DNA of 11,359 bases from DASRGL01 sp035651115 (GTDB lineage: Bacteria > Armatimonadota > Chthonomonadetes > Chthonomonadales > Chthonomonadaceae): NCBI GenBank assembly GCA_035651115.1, contig DASRGL010000260.1:1-11359 (forward strand), in the 5' to 3' direction. Every line of letters starts with the position of its first letter. Positions within the stretch are counted from its first letter, which is position 1. The translations under genes were made by a program, and so were the position numbers. The notes under the pieces are model-generated. The model did not search any database, was not told where the DNA came from, and was given only the letters and a program-made list of their open reading frames with translations. Of the stretch, positions 1 through 7,370 are shown one piece after another.

Positions 1-1391
1 GCAGGTGGTTCCACAACGCCACGAGGGGCGGCTTCTTCAGGCGGAGACTCTTCGGTAGGGGTCTCTCCATCCGACGGTTCGGGATGCTGGATCAGGCGGA
101 CTTTGGTGATGCGCCTGCCGTCCGTCGCCTCCACTACGCATTCCAGATTGTCCCAGGTCGTCCGCTCCCCATGCGCCGCCTGATGCCCCAGCAGGCTGAA
201 GACAAAGCCGCCGATGGTGTCCGCCTCGTCCTCCGGCAGATCGAGATTCAGCCGCTCATTCACGTCGCTGAGTGGCATTTTGCCGTCGAGAATGGCCGTG
301 CCGTCGTCAAGGACCTGCACCATCGGCTCCTCGACATCGTACTCGTCCTGAATCTCCCCGACGATCTCCTCCAGCAAGTCCTCGATCGTCACCACGCCCG
401 CGACCGTGCCGTACTCGTCCCGCACGATCGCCATCTGTATCTTGTTCCGACGGAATTCGGAGAGCAGATAGCCCGCGCGTTTGTTCTCCGGGATGAAGTA
501 GGCCGGGCGCATCATCTCGCGCACGCTGGCGTGCAGCCTCCCATCGGTGATGTTCTTGAGAATGTCCTTCGCATGGAGGATGCCGATGATATTGTCTATG
601 TTGTCATCATAGACCGGCAGGCGCGAATGCCCCGACTCGTTGATGGTGCGGATCAGTTCCTCCGTGCTGACATCGGCCTCGACCGCCGTGATGTCCACGC
701 GCGGCGTCATCAGGCGGCGCACGATGGTCTCCTCGAAGTCGAAGACGCCGGCGACCATCCGCTCCTGCTGCTCCTCCAGAAGCCCGGCCTCCGTTGTCGA
801 GTGAACAATCAGTTCCAGTTCTTCGACCGAATGCACGCCGCTATGCTCTGTCACCGGCTGCAATCCGAGCATCCGCACGACGAAGTTGCCGGTGGCGTTC
901 AGGGCCAGGATGAAGGGGCGAAATATCCTCAGAAAAAGGTCGAGCGGGGCCGTGACCCAGAGCGCCGTTATGTCCGGGCGCTGTAAGGCGATGCTTTTCG
1001 GGGCCAGTTCGCCGAGGACGATATGCAGGGCCGTCGCGATGGCAAAGGCGATCACGATAGCGATGCCGTGCGAAGTCAGGGCCGCGCCTCGGGCGGGCAG
1101 AAAGCGGTCGAACAGGGGTTCCAGCAGATGCGCGATGGCAGGTTCGCCGATGAAGCCGAGCGCCAGCGACGCCATTGTGATGCCAAGCTGGGTCGCGGCG
1201 ATATAGGTGTCCAGGTGGCCGAGCGCCTTCTGCACGCTGCGCGCCTGGCGGTTGCCCTCGTTTGCCAACTGCTCGATGCGCGATTTGCGGACGCTGACCA
1301 GCGCGAACTCGGCGGCGACAAAAAAGCCGTTGAGCAGCACCAGCGCGAAGACAGAAAGCAGCCCGAGACTGGAACTCCAGAGATTAGCCAT
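1..1391 (-). CDS. CNNM/CorC (HlyC)-type membrane CBS protein, 3' end cut by window
   Basis: This frame is open from ATG at 1391 to the window edge (463 codons seen, stop not reached). Family knowledge: DUF21/CNNM transmembrane region, two CBS domains and a CorC_HlyC C-terminal domain, linked to Mg2+/Co2+ efflux or tolerance in the inner membrane; the substrate cannot be read here. Seen: an N-terminal hydrophobic segment running into NGFFVAAEFALVSVRKSRIE, then further hydrophobic segments and GELAPKSIAL, the CBS pair beginning near RLMTPRVDIT, the strongly conserved MAIVRDEYGTVAGVVTIEDL, and a C-terminal domain with LPEDEADTIGGFVFSLLGHQ. The tail becomes Pro/Glu-rich, so the stop is probably only a little beyond position 1. 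Its start overlaps the stop of the upstream paralogue by 8 bp and has no clear Shine-Dalgarno, which suggests translational coupling. It is a tandem duplicate of that upstream gene. Confidence 0.93.
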   Translation of the reverse strand, partial: MANLWSSSLGLLSVFALVLLNGFFVAAEFALVSVRKSRIEQLANEGNRQARSVQKALGHLDTYIAATQLGITMASLALGFIGEPAIAHLLEPLFDRFLPARGAALTSHGIAIVIAFAIATALHIVLGELAPKSIALQRPDITALWVTAPLDLFLRIFRPFILALNATGNFVVRMLGLQPVTEHSGVHSVEELELIVHSTTEAGLLEEQQERMVAGVFDFEETIVRRLMTPRVDITAVEADVSTEELIRTINESGHSRLPVYDDNIDNIIGILHAKDILKNITDGRLHASVREMMRPAYFIPENKRAGYLLSEFRRNKIQMAIVRDEYGTVAGVVTIEDLLEEIVGEIQDEYDVEEPMVQVLDDGTAILDGKMPLSDVNERLNLDLPEDEADTIGGFVFSLLGHQAAHGERTTWDNLECVVEATDGRRITKVRLIQHPEPSDGETPTEESPPEEAAPRGVVEPP

Positions 1392-3186
1392 GATGATGGG
1401 TCAGGTCGCCGGTCGGCGCTGCAGAGGAGGCGATGCCGTTAGTGGGGCTGGTGTTGCCGCTCGCTGAGGCCAGCGCCGATTCGGGGGCAGGCAGGCGCGT
1501 CAGACGCACCTTCTGGATGCGGCGGCCGTCTGTCGCCGTGACCTGAAATTCGAGGCCGTCCCAGGTGACGGTTTCACCCTGTTCGGCCTGATGCCCCAGC
1601 AGGCCGAAGACAAAGCCGCCGATGGTGTCCGCCTCGTCTTCCGGCAGTTCCAGGCCCATCCGGTCGTTGACGCTGCTCAGGCTCATCTTGCCGTTGAGGA
1701 TGCTGGTGCTGCTGTCTATGACCTGTACCATCGGCTCCTCGACATCGTACTCGTCCTGAATGTCGCCGACGATCTCCTCCACCAGGTCTTCGATCGTCAC
1801 CACGCCAGTCACCGTGCCGTACTCGTCCCGCACGATCGCCATCTGTATCTTGCTACGCCGAAACTCCCTCAATAGTTCGCCGATCTTTTTGGTCTCCGGG
1901 ATGAAGTAGGGAGGACGCATCACCTCGCGAAGCGACACGTTGTCCCGGTTGGCTTCGGCAGGCAGGCTCAGCAGGTCTTTGGCATGGACGATGCCCAGAA
2001 TGTTGTCCAGGTCATCTTCGTAGACGGGGATACGCGAATGGCCCGACTCGCGCACCTTCTTGATCAGTTCCTGCAGAGGCGCGTTCACATCCAGCGCGGT
2101 AATATCTATGCGCGGCGTCATGACTTTGCGCACCACCGTATCGCCGAAGTCCAGGATGGAGTGAATCATCTCCGTCTCTTCGGCTTCGAGGACGCCCTGC
2201 TCCTCGCTGGCCTCCACCATCATCTTCAGCTCTTCCTCATTGACGGCGGGCGACAGGAAGCTGGCCGTGCCGCCGAAGGGACGCACGATCAGATGGGAGA
2301 GCCGGGTCAGGATGGTGACGATGGGCGTGAGCAGGAGTTGCAGCGCATAGATGGGGCGGGCGGAGAGCAGCGCCAGCCGTTCCGGGTGATGCACAGCCAG
2401 GCTTTTCGGGGCGATCTCCCCGATGATGAGCGAGAGGACGGCGACCGGCACCGTGACGACGATCAGCGCCAGGGCATGGGCCGAGTGCTGGAGATAGCCG
2501 CCGCTGTGCGCGGCCAGCCAGGACGCCAGCGGCTCCACCGCGCTCGTCGCGGCGATGGCCGACGAGAACATCGCGATCAGCGTCACGCCGGTCTGAATGG
2601 TCGCCATCAGGCGGGTCGGCTGCGCAAGCAGCCGCTCGACCAGGATCGCGCTGCGGTTGGCCTCCTCGACCAACTGGTGGATGCGTGTTTTACGCACGGT
2701 GATGAGCGCGATTTCAGCCATCGCGAAGAAGGCGTTCACGCCGATCAGGACGGCGACCAGCGCCATCTCCAGGGCGAAACGTTCGGGATGGAACGAGGCT
2801 GCGGGATCTCCGGCAGGAGCGGAGAGGGAGGGCGGCAGGGCCGCGCGACCGGGAGCCGCCGCGCCCGCGCCGCCGGTCTGAGCGAACAGCAGCCCGCCCG
2901 CGACGGCCAGCAGCGCGACGGCCAGAACCGCGATCAGCAGCCGGGGCCGCCGTAAGGCCGGAGAAGCAGGGGGTTCCAGAGCGCGCCCGCCCATCACGAC
3001 CGCAGAGGCAGAGGAAGCCTGACCGCCCGTCCCCGGCAGCGCTGCCGGAGAGAGGGAAGGCCGTCGCAGCCCCTGGCCGCTCTGAGCGCGGCGCTGACGT
3101 TCAGGAACCGCCTCGCGGTCAGAACGCTCGGAAACGGCGTGTTGAGACGCCGTGCGGAAAGTCCGATTCCGTTTGTGTGTAGGCAA
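1384..3186 (-). CDS. CNNM/CorC (HlyC)-type membrane CBS protein with N-terminal extension
   Basis: A 600-residue paralogue of the next gene. Approximate domains: extra N-terminal hydrophobic segment 82-103, DUF21/CNNM membrane region 138-320 (including NAFFAMAEIALITVRKTRI and GEIAPKSLAV), CBS1 from about MTPR at 356, CBS2 about 420-475 with MAIVRDEYGTVTGVVTIEDL, CorC_HlyC domain 485-565. The family role is divalent-metal transport or tolerance; the substrate is not readable. The start is uncertain. TTG at 3186 has GAGGGAG 9 nt upstream but lies inside the upstream dgkA gene, giving a 68-bp overlap. ATG at 2994 (residue 65) has no clear ribosome site but removes a low-complexity, Arg/Ser/Pro-rich leader. 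Family similarity begins only near residue 138. The last codons overlap the start of the next gene in the operon. Confidence 0.92.
   Translation of the reverse strand: MPTHKRNRTFRTASQHAVSERSDREAVPERQRRAQSGQGLRRPSLSPAALPGTGGQASSASAVVMGGRALEPPASPALRRPRLLIAVLAVALLAVAGGLLFAQTGGAGAAAPGRAALPPSLSAPAGDPAASFHPERFALEMALVAVLIGVNAFFAMAEIALITVRKTRIHQLVEEANRSAILVERLLAQPTRLMATIQTGVTLIAMFSSAIAATSAVEPLASWLAAHSGGYLQHSAHALALIVVTVPVAVLSLIIGEIAPKSLAVHHPERLALLSARPIYALQLLLTPIVTILTRLSHLIVRPFGGTASFLSPAVNEEELKMMVEASEEQGVLEAEETEMIHSILDFGDTVVRKVMTPRIDITALDVNAPLQELIKKVRESGHSRIPVYEDDLDNILGIVHAKDLLSLPAEANRDNVSLREVMRPPYFIPETKKIGELLREFRRSKIQMAIVRDEYGTVTGVVTIEDLVEEIVGDIQDEYDVEEPMVQVIDSSTSILNGKMSLSSVNDRMGLELPEDEADTIGGFVFGLLGHQAEQGETVTWDGLEFQVTATDGRRIQKVRLTRLPAPESALASASGNTSPTNGIASSAAPTGDLTHHHG
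3033..3048. repeat. 16-bp perfect palindrome in N-terminal extension
   Basis: CCGGCAGCGCTGCCGG is a perfect, loopless palindrome. It lies in the low-complexity N-terminal extension of the CorC-type gene, between the two possible starts. It may be a repeat fragment or simply a GC-rich coincidence. Confidence 0.5.
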
Positions 3187-4006
3187 AATAGGTTACTCCC
3201 TCGATGCGCCGCGAATCGCTCTGCTGTCCCCTCGGACCGCTTTCCGTGGTGGACGGGACCTTCGCCCGGCCCTCTGGCCCCCAGATGTGGCGAACATAGG
3301 GGACGACCCAGTAGACCAGCGAGGTCAAGAGAATGGCAAGCACCGCCCCTAGCACGACTTCGCGCAGGGTGTGGACGCCCGCCTCGACCCGGCTCTGCGC
3401 AACGAGAACCGCCAAGAGAATCGCCAGGAAGGCGATTACGGTGTTACGCGCTGTAAAGAAAATGGTCATTGCCAGGAAAAACCCGATGGCGCTATGACCG
3501 CTGATGATGCCCCCGTGCCAGGGCGTTCCGGTATCGCTGAGCAGCTTGGAGATGATGACCACCAGCGTCAGCAGCACGATTCCGACGACGACGATGCGCG
3601 TCACGTCCGGCGGAAGGTTCGTCTCCATCCGGCCTTGAATTTCATGCAGCTTATTCTGGCCGAAAAAGATCAGGACGCCCGCGATGACTGCGTTCATCCC
3701 CGCCAGCAGCACCGCCCCCGCCGCCACATCCTTAGCAATTTTTGCGACCGGATGGTAGTTCTCCGTCACCATGTCCACAATGGCCTCTATCGCCGTATTG
3801 AACATCTCCGCCACGATGACCAGCGTGATCGCGAAGACCAGCGCCAGCATATCGCGGTTACCCAGGTTCAGCAGCAGGCCCGACAGCAGCACTGCCACCA
3901 GCGTCAGGAAGTGATAGCGCATGTGCGGCTGCGTGCGGAAGCAGTGCAGGATACCCTCCTGCGCATGGCGGAAGCCGGATAACGCATTTTTGCGGCGCGG
4001 TGGCAC
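3119..4006 (-). CDS. dgkA: DagK-type lipid kinase fused to PAP2 phosphatase
   Basis: A 295-residue membrane protein. Residues about 8-118 form a diacylglycerol/undecaprenol kinase domain: E67, N70 and E74 in AEMFNTAIEAIVD match the E..N...E catalytic set of DgkA, followed by AKDVAAGAVL (91-100). Residues about 135-240 form a PAP2 phosphatase: K154, SGHS 169-172 with H171, and S205-R206...H212 in SRVEAGVHTLREV. Two PAP2 positions deviate: Thr replaces the Arg of motif 1 (K-X6-TP instead of K-X6-RP), and E216 replaces the usual Asp after the last His. The protein therefore combines a lipid kinase with a lipid phosphatase, plausibly acting on undecaprenol carriers at the cytoplasmic membrane; the substrate is inferred. 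The start is GTG, with AGGAG 5 nt upstream, 8 nt after the ybeY stop. The C-terminus overlaps the upstream end of the next gene if that gene uses its TTG start. Confidence 0.93.
   Translation of the reverse strand: MPPRRKNALSGFRHAQEGILHCFRTQPHMRYHFLTLVAVLLSGLLLNLGNRDMLALVFAITLVIVAEMFNTAIEAIVDMVTENYHPVAKIAKDVAAGAVLLAGMNAVIAGVLIFFGQNKLHEIQGRMETNLPPDVTRIVVVGIVLLTLVVIISKLLSDTGTPWHGGIISGHSAIGFFLAMTIFFTARNTVIAFLAILLAVLVAQSRVEAGVHTLREVVLGAVLAILLTSLVYWVVPYVRHIWGPEGRAKVPSTTESGPRGQQSDSRRIEGVTYFAYTQTESDFPHGVSTRRFRAF
3196..3202 (-). promoter_or_regulatory. Shine-Dalgarno for the TTG start at 3186
   Basis: On the minus strand GAGGGAG stands 9 nt before TTG 3184-3186. It is the only good ribosome site near the possible starts of the CorC-type gene and the main argument for the longer, extended protein over ATG at 2994. 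Confidence 0.45.
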
Positions 4007-4014
4007 GTGATCTC

Positions 4015-4461
4015 CTATAGACCGGTCAGAATCTCTTGTTCCCGTTGCCGCATCCGCTCCGCGCCCTCCTCGGTCTCGTCCTCATAGCCCAGCAGGTGCA
4101 GGATGCCATGCACGGTCAGCAGGGCCAACTCCTGTTCCAGCGTCACGCCATGCGCCTCCGCCTGCCGCGCCGCCGTATCCACTGAGAGAATCACATCGCC
4201 CAGCGCGACCGGCAGGTCGGGCAACGTGGGCGGAGGCGGCGCATCGTCACGGTTCTCGCGCAGAGAGAAGGAGAGGACGTCGGTCGGCTTATCGTAGCCC
4301 CGGTAGCGGCGATTGAGGTCGTGTACGGTGGCGTCATCGCTGAGCAGAACGCTAACCTCCGCGTCCTTCATTCCTTCCGCCAGAAGCAGGCGGCGGGCTG
4401 CCCGGCGCAGCAAAGTCGTCCGCACGGGAAGGCTCTGGCGATTCAACAGAGAGACGGCCAT
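4015..4461 (-). CDS. ybeY: YbeY endoribonuclease / rRNA maturation factor
   Basis: A 148-residue protein of normal family length. YbeY is a cytoplasmic metal-dependent RNase involved in 16S rRNA 3'-end maturation and ribosome quality control. Seen: NRRYRGYDKPTDVLSF (50-65), GDVILS (88-93) and the metal motif HGILHLLGYEDE (118-129). H118 and H122 are present, but the usual third His is D128, giving HxxxHxxGxxD, a spacing also accepted in metzincin-type metal sites. The ATG at 4461 has GAGG 6 nt upstream, and family-like sequence begins right at the N-terminus (VSLLNRQSLPV), so this start is sound even though it lies 110 bp inside the end of pgpH. The dgkA gene follows 8 nt after its stop. The neighbours are those expected for ybeY in many phyla. 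Confidence 0.96.
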   Translation of the reverse strand: MAVSLLNRQSLPVRTTLLRRAARRLLLAEGMKDAEVSVLLSDDATVHDLNRRYRGYDKPTDVLSFSLRENRDDAPPPPTLPDLPVALGDVILSVDTAARQAEAHGVTLEQELALLTVHGILHLLGYEDETEEGAERMRQREQEILTGL

Positions 4462-6982
4462 ACAAAACCTCGGGTTCCACGATCGGTATCGCGCGGGATT
4501 GCAAGACAGGCCGGGCGACCGCCTCGATGCCGCGCTCCTCTGACTCTACGTAATCCGGTGGGGCGTTGGTGTCCGCAGGCGCGGCGATCTCATGGACGGC
4601 CTCATCCCTCCGCGCGTCCATCGGCAGATAGGAGGGAATTCCCGCTTCATTGGCCGCCAGACCCTCCGTCCCGGACGGCGTGAACGAGCGCGAGGCCGGT
4701 TCGGGGCGCAGATCGGGCCGGACGACCTCCATCGGCATTCCCGAAGCGGTGCGCGGCGGCACGGGCGGGTAGTCAATCCGCCCATGCATCATTGCCGTCA
4801 GCACACGCAGAAAGGCTTGCGAGACCGCCGTCACATCCTGGAAGGTCAGGGGGCATTCGTCGAACTGGCCGTCCTCCATCTTCTCGCGCACCAGCCGTTC
4901 GATCTCCGCCTGAAGGGTCTCCGGCGTGGGCCGGTTCAGGCAGCGCGTCGCCGCCTCCACCGTATCGGCCATCATCACAATGGCGGTCTCGCGGGTCTGC
5001 GGCTTCGGGCCGGGATAGCGGTATCGCTCTTCCAGGCCGGGCGGAGCCAGGTCGCTGCCGCCGTTGTCCATGAGCGCCTGGTTATAGAAGTAGCGAATCA
5101 GCGTCGTGCCGTGATGCTGCGCGATGAAGTCCACGACCTCCGGCGGCAGCTTATGCTCCTTCGCCATCTCCACGCCGTCGCGGACGTGCGCGATGATGAT
5201 GAGGGCGGAGAGCGACGGGCTGAGGCGGCCATGCACATTCTCGCGCCGCTGGTTCTCCACGAAGAATTCGGGCCGCTTCATCTTGCCGATGTCGTGGTAG
5301 TAGCCGCCGACCCGGCAGAGCAGCGCGTCCGCGCCGATGGCCTGCGCGCCCGCTTCGGCCAGCGTGCCGACCATCATGCTGTGGGCGTAGGTTCCCGGCG
5401 CGACGGCGCACAACTGTTTGAGCAGGGGCCGATCCGAGGCCGACATCTCCAGCAGCGTCGTGTGCGTCAGGATGCCGAACGGCTTCTCCAGCGCCAGCAC
5501 GCCGAACCAGAACAGGAAGGTCGCGAACGCCGCCGCCGCCACCGCCCAGGCCGAACCGCTCAGCATCTCCGCCAGCGACTCGTTCAGGAGCAGGCCGAGC
5601 AGCCAGACCAGCGCCAGGTTCGTGATGGCGAGCGCGGCCGTGGCGTGCAACAGGTTGATCTTGTGGCGCACGCTGCCGACGCTCAATATCCCGACCAGGC
5701 TGCTCATCAGGGTCATGACCGTGAAGCGGATCTCGTGGTTCATAATCAGGCCGGACTGCACCGCCAGCAGCGCGACGATCAGGACGGCCAGGTGCATATC
5801 CAGCAGCACGCTGACCAGCATCCCTGCCGCCGCCACGCTCATCATGCCGAGATAGCCCAACTGCCCGCCGGAGAACTGCAAGCCGAGCAGAGTCGCGCCG
5901 ACCTTCAGGCCGAACACGCCCAGCAGAATGATGACGGCCAGCATCGTCAGGCGCTTGGCGTTGGCGTAGAGGTTCGGGAGCGTGCGCGCGATATAGAAGG
6001 CGACCAGGAAGACCATCAGCGCCGCCAGCAGGCAGATCGCCGCGCCGGTCGTGGGCTGCAGGCGCGGGTTCAGCAGGCCGAGCGCCAGGAACTTGTCCAT
6101 GTGTTCCGGCGTGACGACTTCGCCCTGTCCGATGATCTTCTCATCGCGCGCGATGGGATCGTAGACGGGCTTGACGCTGTTGGCGGCGGCTTCCCGCGCC
6201 TCCTGGGTCTTGCGTCGGTTCAGGAGGCGATTGGGGCGCAGGGCTTGCGTGGCGACGACGCGCACGATGGCGGCGTCCCGGCTGGAAGAGAGCAGTTCGC
6301 GGGCGCTCGCTTCGACCTCGCGGCGGGCGTGCGGCAGATCGCCCGGCAGCGGCAGGTCACGGATTTCGCGATCCATCGCATCGTCCACCAGGCGCGCGGT
6401 CGTATCGCTCAGGCGCTGGAAGATCGGAGTGGGGGCCGTGAGCAGGTAGCGCAGTTGCGCCTCGGTGAACTCGGCTCCGATCTGGGGCTGGAGCGTCGCG
6501 AGGATCTGCTGCGGCGATTCGGGATGGGCATGACTGCGGCGGGCCTGGTAGTCGGCGCGGGCGCGGGCGAGGCGGTCGAAAATCTCGCGGACGGTGCGGT
6601 TGGCGCTGGGAGCGGCGGTCTCGCTGATATCGTAGACCGGGCGGGATTTCTGGCGTGCGGCCTCTTGCTGCCGGGCCGTCTCGACGCTGTTGAGGTAGAC
6701 GACGCTGCGGGCGGCGCGTATCTCGCGCGGGCTGACATCGCCCGGCTTGAGCGAAATCTTATCGGGCAGCAGATGCACGGACATCAGGACGGAGAGCGTC
6801 GCGATGGTAATGACGACCGCTCCGACCTTATGCCAGTCTATGCGCAGAGAACGCGCCGGCTCGTGCCTATTTGTCGCGCCGGGGCGATGGGTTCCGCCCT
6901 GGTTCCGCCTGGAACTGCGCCTCCACAGCTTTTTGAGGACTTTTATCATCGTTGTCGCGCCACGTGGCCGACCTGGAAACAA
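4352..6982 (-). CDS. pgpH: 7TM-HD c-di-AMP phosphodiesterase, PgpH family
   Basis: An 876-residue membrane protein. PgpH hydrolyses c-di-AMP to pApA. Approximate layout: N-terminal TM 52-72, extracytoplasmic 7TMR-HDED region 75-310 (with RPVYD and KPVYDP repeats), a block of hydrophobic segments 312-495, and the cytoplasmic HD domain 515-735. All expected metal and catalytic ligands are visible: H534 (TYAHSMM), H563-D564 (YYHDIGKMKRP), H599, H623-H624 (QHHGTT) and D673 (MMADTVEA). A tail of about 130 residues, rich in Pro, Glu and Ala, follows; its last 36 codons overlap ybeY. The start is ambiguous: TTG at 6982 or ATG at 6949 (residue 12), neither with a strong ribosome site; ATG followed by MIKVLKKLW looks more natural. 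It is the first gene of the operon, downstream of a consensus promoter and a hairpin-rich leader. Confidence 0.95.
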   Translation of the reverse strand: MFPGRPRGATTMIKVLKKLWRRSSRRNQGGTHRPGATNRHEPARSLRIDWHKVGAVVITIATLSVLMSVHLLPDKISLKPGDVSPREIRAARSVVYLNSVETARQQEAARQKSRPVYDISETAAPSANRTVREIFDRLARARADYQARRSHAHPESPQQILATLQPQIGAEFTEAQLRYLLTAPTPIFQRLSDTTARLVDDAMDREIRDLPLPGDLPHARREVEASARELLSSSRDAAIVRVVATQALRPNRLLNRRKTQEAREAAANSVKPVYDPIARDEKIIGQGEVVTPEHMDKFLALGLLNPRLQPTTGAAICLLAALMVFLVAFYIARTLPNLYANAKRLTMLAVIILLGVFGLKVGATLLGLQFSGGQLGYLGMMSVAAAGMLVSVLLDMHLAVLIVALLAVQSGLIMNHEIRFTVMTLMSSLVGILSVGSVRHKINLLHATAALAITNLALVWLLGLLLNESLAEMLSGSAWAVAAAAFATFLFWFGVLALEKPFGILTHTTLLEMSASDRPLLKQLCAVAPGTYAHSMMVGTLAEAGAQAIGADALLCRVGGYYHDIGKMKRPEFFVENQRRENVHGRLSPSLSALIIIAHVRDGVEMAKEHKLPPEVVDFIAQHHGTTLIRYFYNQALMDNGGSDLAPPGLEERYRYPGPKPQTRETAIVMMADTVEAATRCLNRPTPETLQAEIERLVREKMEDGQFDECPLTFQDVTAVSQAFLRVLTAMMHGRIDYPPVPPRTASGMPMEVVRPDLRPEPASRSFTPSGTEGLAANEAGIPSYLPMDARRDEAVHEIAAPADTNAPPDYVESEERGIEAVARPVLQSRAIPIVEPEVLYGRLSVESPEPSRADDFAAPGSPPPASGGRNEGRGG

Positions 6983-7084
6983 CCTGTCAAGGCCCGTCGC
7001 TTTCTGCCAGCGCAGAAAGCCGGGTGGTCACCAGGGGCAGGATGTGCGTGCGGCCCTGCCCGTCTCATCCTGGGTTTCAATCCT

Positions 7085-7115
7085 CGCCCGGACTTTGGGC
7101 CGGGCGCAACTTTTT
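7085..7115 (+). terminator. Possible weak plus-strand terminator
   Basis: The 7-bp GC stem CGCCCGG/CCGGGCG (7085-7091 and 7100-7106) is followed, after CAAC, by five T residues at 7111-7115. The T run is displaced from the stem and no plus-strand gene ends here, so it may merely be part of the minus-strand leader structure. Confidence 0.2.
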
Positions 7116-7202
7116 GAGCGAAAGTAGGAAGAACCGCTCTGGTTCTAGCAATACTCGGCAGATCCTCGCAAAATCACGAGGGGTGAATTCGATTTGTCGT
7201 AT

Positions 7203-7218
7203 TGGCAACGCCTTGCCA
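7203..7218. promoter_or_regulatory. Dyad at the start of the pgpH transcript (operator or 5' hairpin)
   Basis: TGGCAA-CGCC-TTGCCA forms a perfect 6-bp dyad about 12 bp downstream of the -10 box, within the first 20 transcribed bases. Its position suits a repressor operator or a 5'-stabilising hairpin; which one cannot be told from the sequence. Confidence 0.4.
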
Positions 7219-7229
7219 GATAACGCTCT

Positions 7230-7258
7230 ATTATAGCGAAATTCGTCTGTCCTGTCAA
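7230..7258 (-). promoter_or_regulatory. Consensus sigma-70 promoter of the pgpH operon
   Basis: On the minus strand TTGACA (7253-7258) and TATAAT (7230-7235) are both perfect and are separated by exactly 17 bp. Transcription would start near 7223 and run into pgpH. It is the strongest promoter match in the window. Confidence 0.85.
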
Positions 7259-7370
7259 GCTGCCAGAGTCGCCGGAATCGCGCGCCCGGTTCCACCGGAG
7301 GGCGGTTTCTCTCTCAAAAGTAGGTCGCAGCTTTCTCTGGTACGCACGGATGCCCGGAAAGTTGCATGGC

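Larger units (their letters stand above)
6983..7223 (-). promoter_or_regulatory. Structured 5' leader of the pgpH operon
   Basis: This is the transcript region between the inferred start point (near 7223) and pgpH. Five clear stem-loops are visible: TGGCAA/TTGCCA at 7203-7218, AGAACC/GGTTCT at 7130-7146, a 7-bp stem at 7085-7106, GGGCAGG/CCTGCCC at 7035-7061 (with an outer CCAG/CTGG pair at 7031-7034 and 7070-7073), and a perfect 8-bp stem GCTTTCTG/CAGAAAGC at 6999-7020 just before the gene. I recognise no named riboswitch. No convincing protein frame covers the region. It could be a cis-regulatory RNA or a long untranslated leader. Confidence 0.5.

Noticed and set aside
1984..2955. 323-codon open frame on the plus strand, and similar ones at 84-986 and 9372-10271
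   Set aside because: Each is antisense to a well-supported minus-strand gene and has Arg/Gln/Asp/His-rich composition without domains.
4592..7117. 841-codon open frame on the plus strand
   Set aside because: It lies antisense to pgpH, which has all family motifs. Its translation is rich in Arg, Gln, Asp and His with no recognisable domain, typical of antisense frames in GC-rich DNA.
6983..7223. c-di-AMP (ydaO-type) riboswitch, RNase P RNA or SRP RNA in the pgpH leader
   Set aside because: I looked for conserved cores of these RNAs (for instance GAGGAAAGTCC and the GGAAGGAAGCAGC loop) and did not find them; only generic hairpins are visible.
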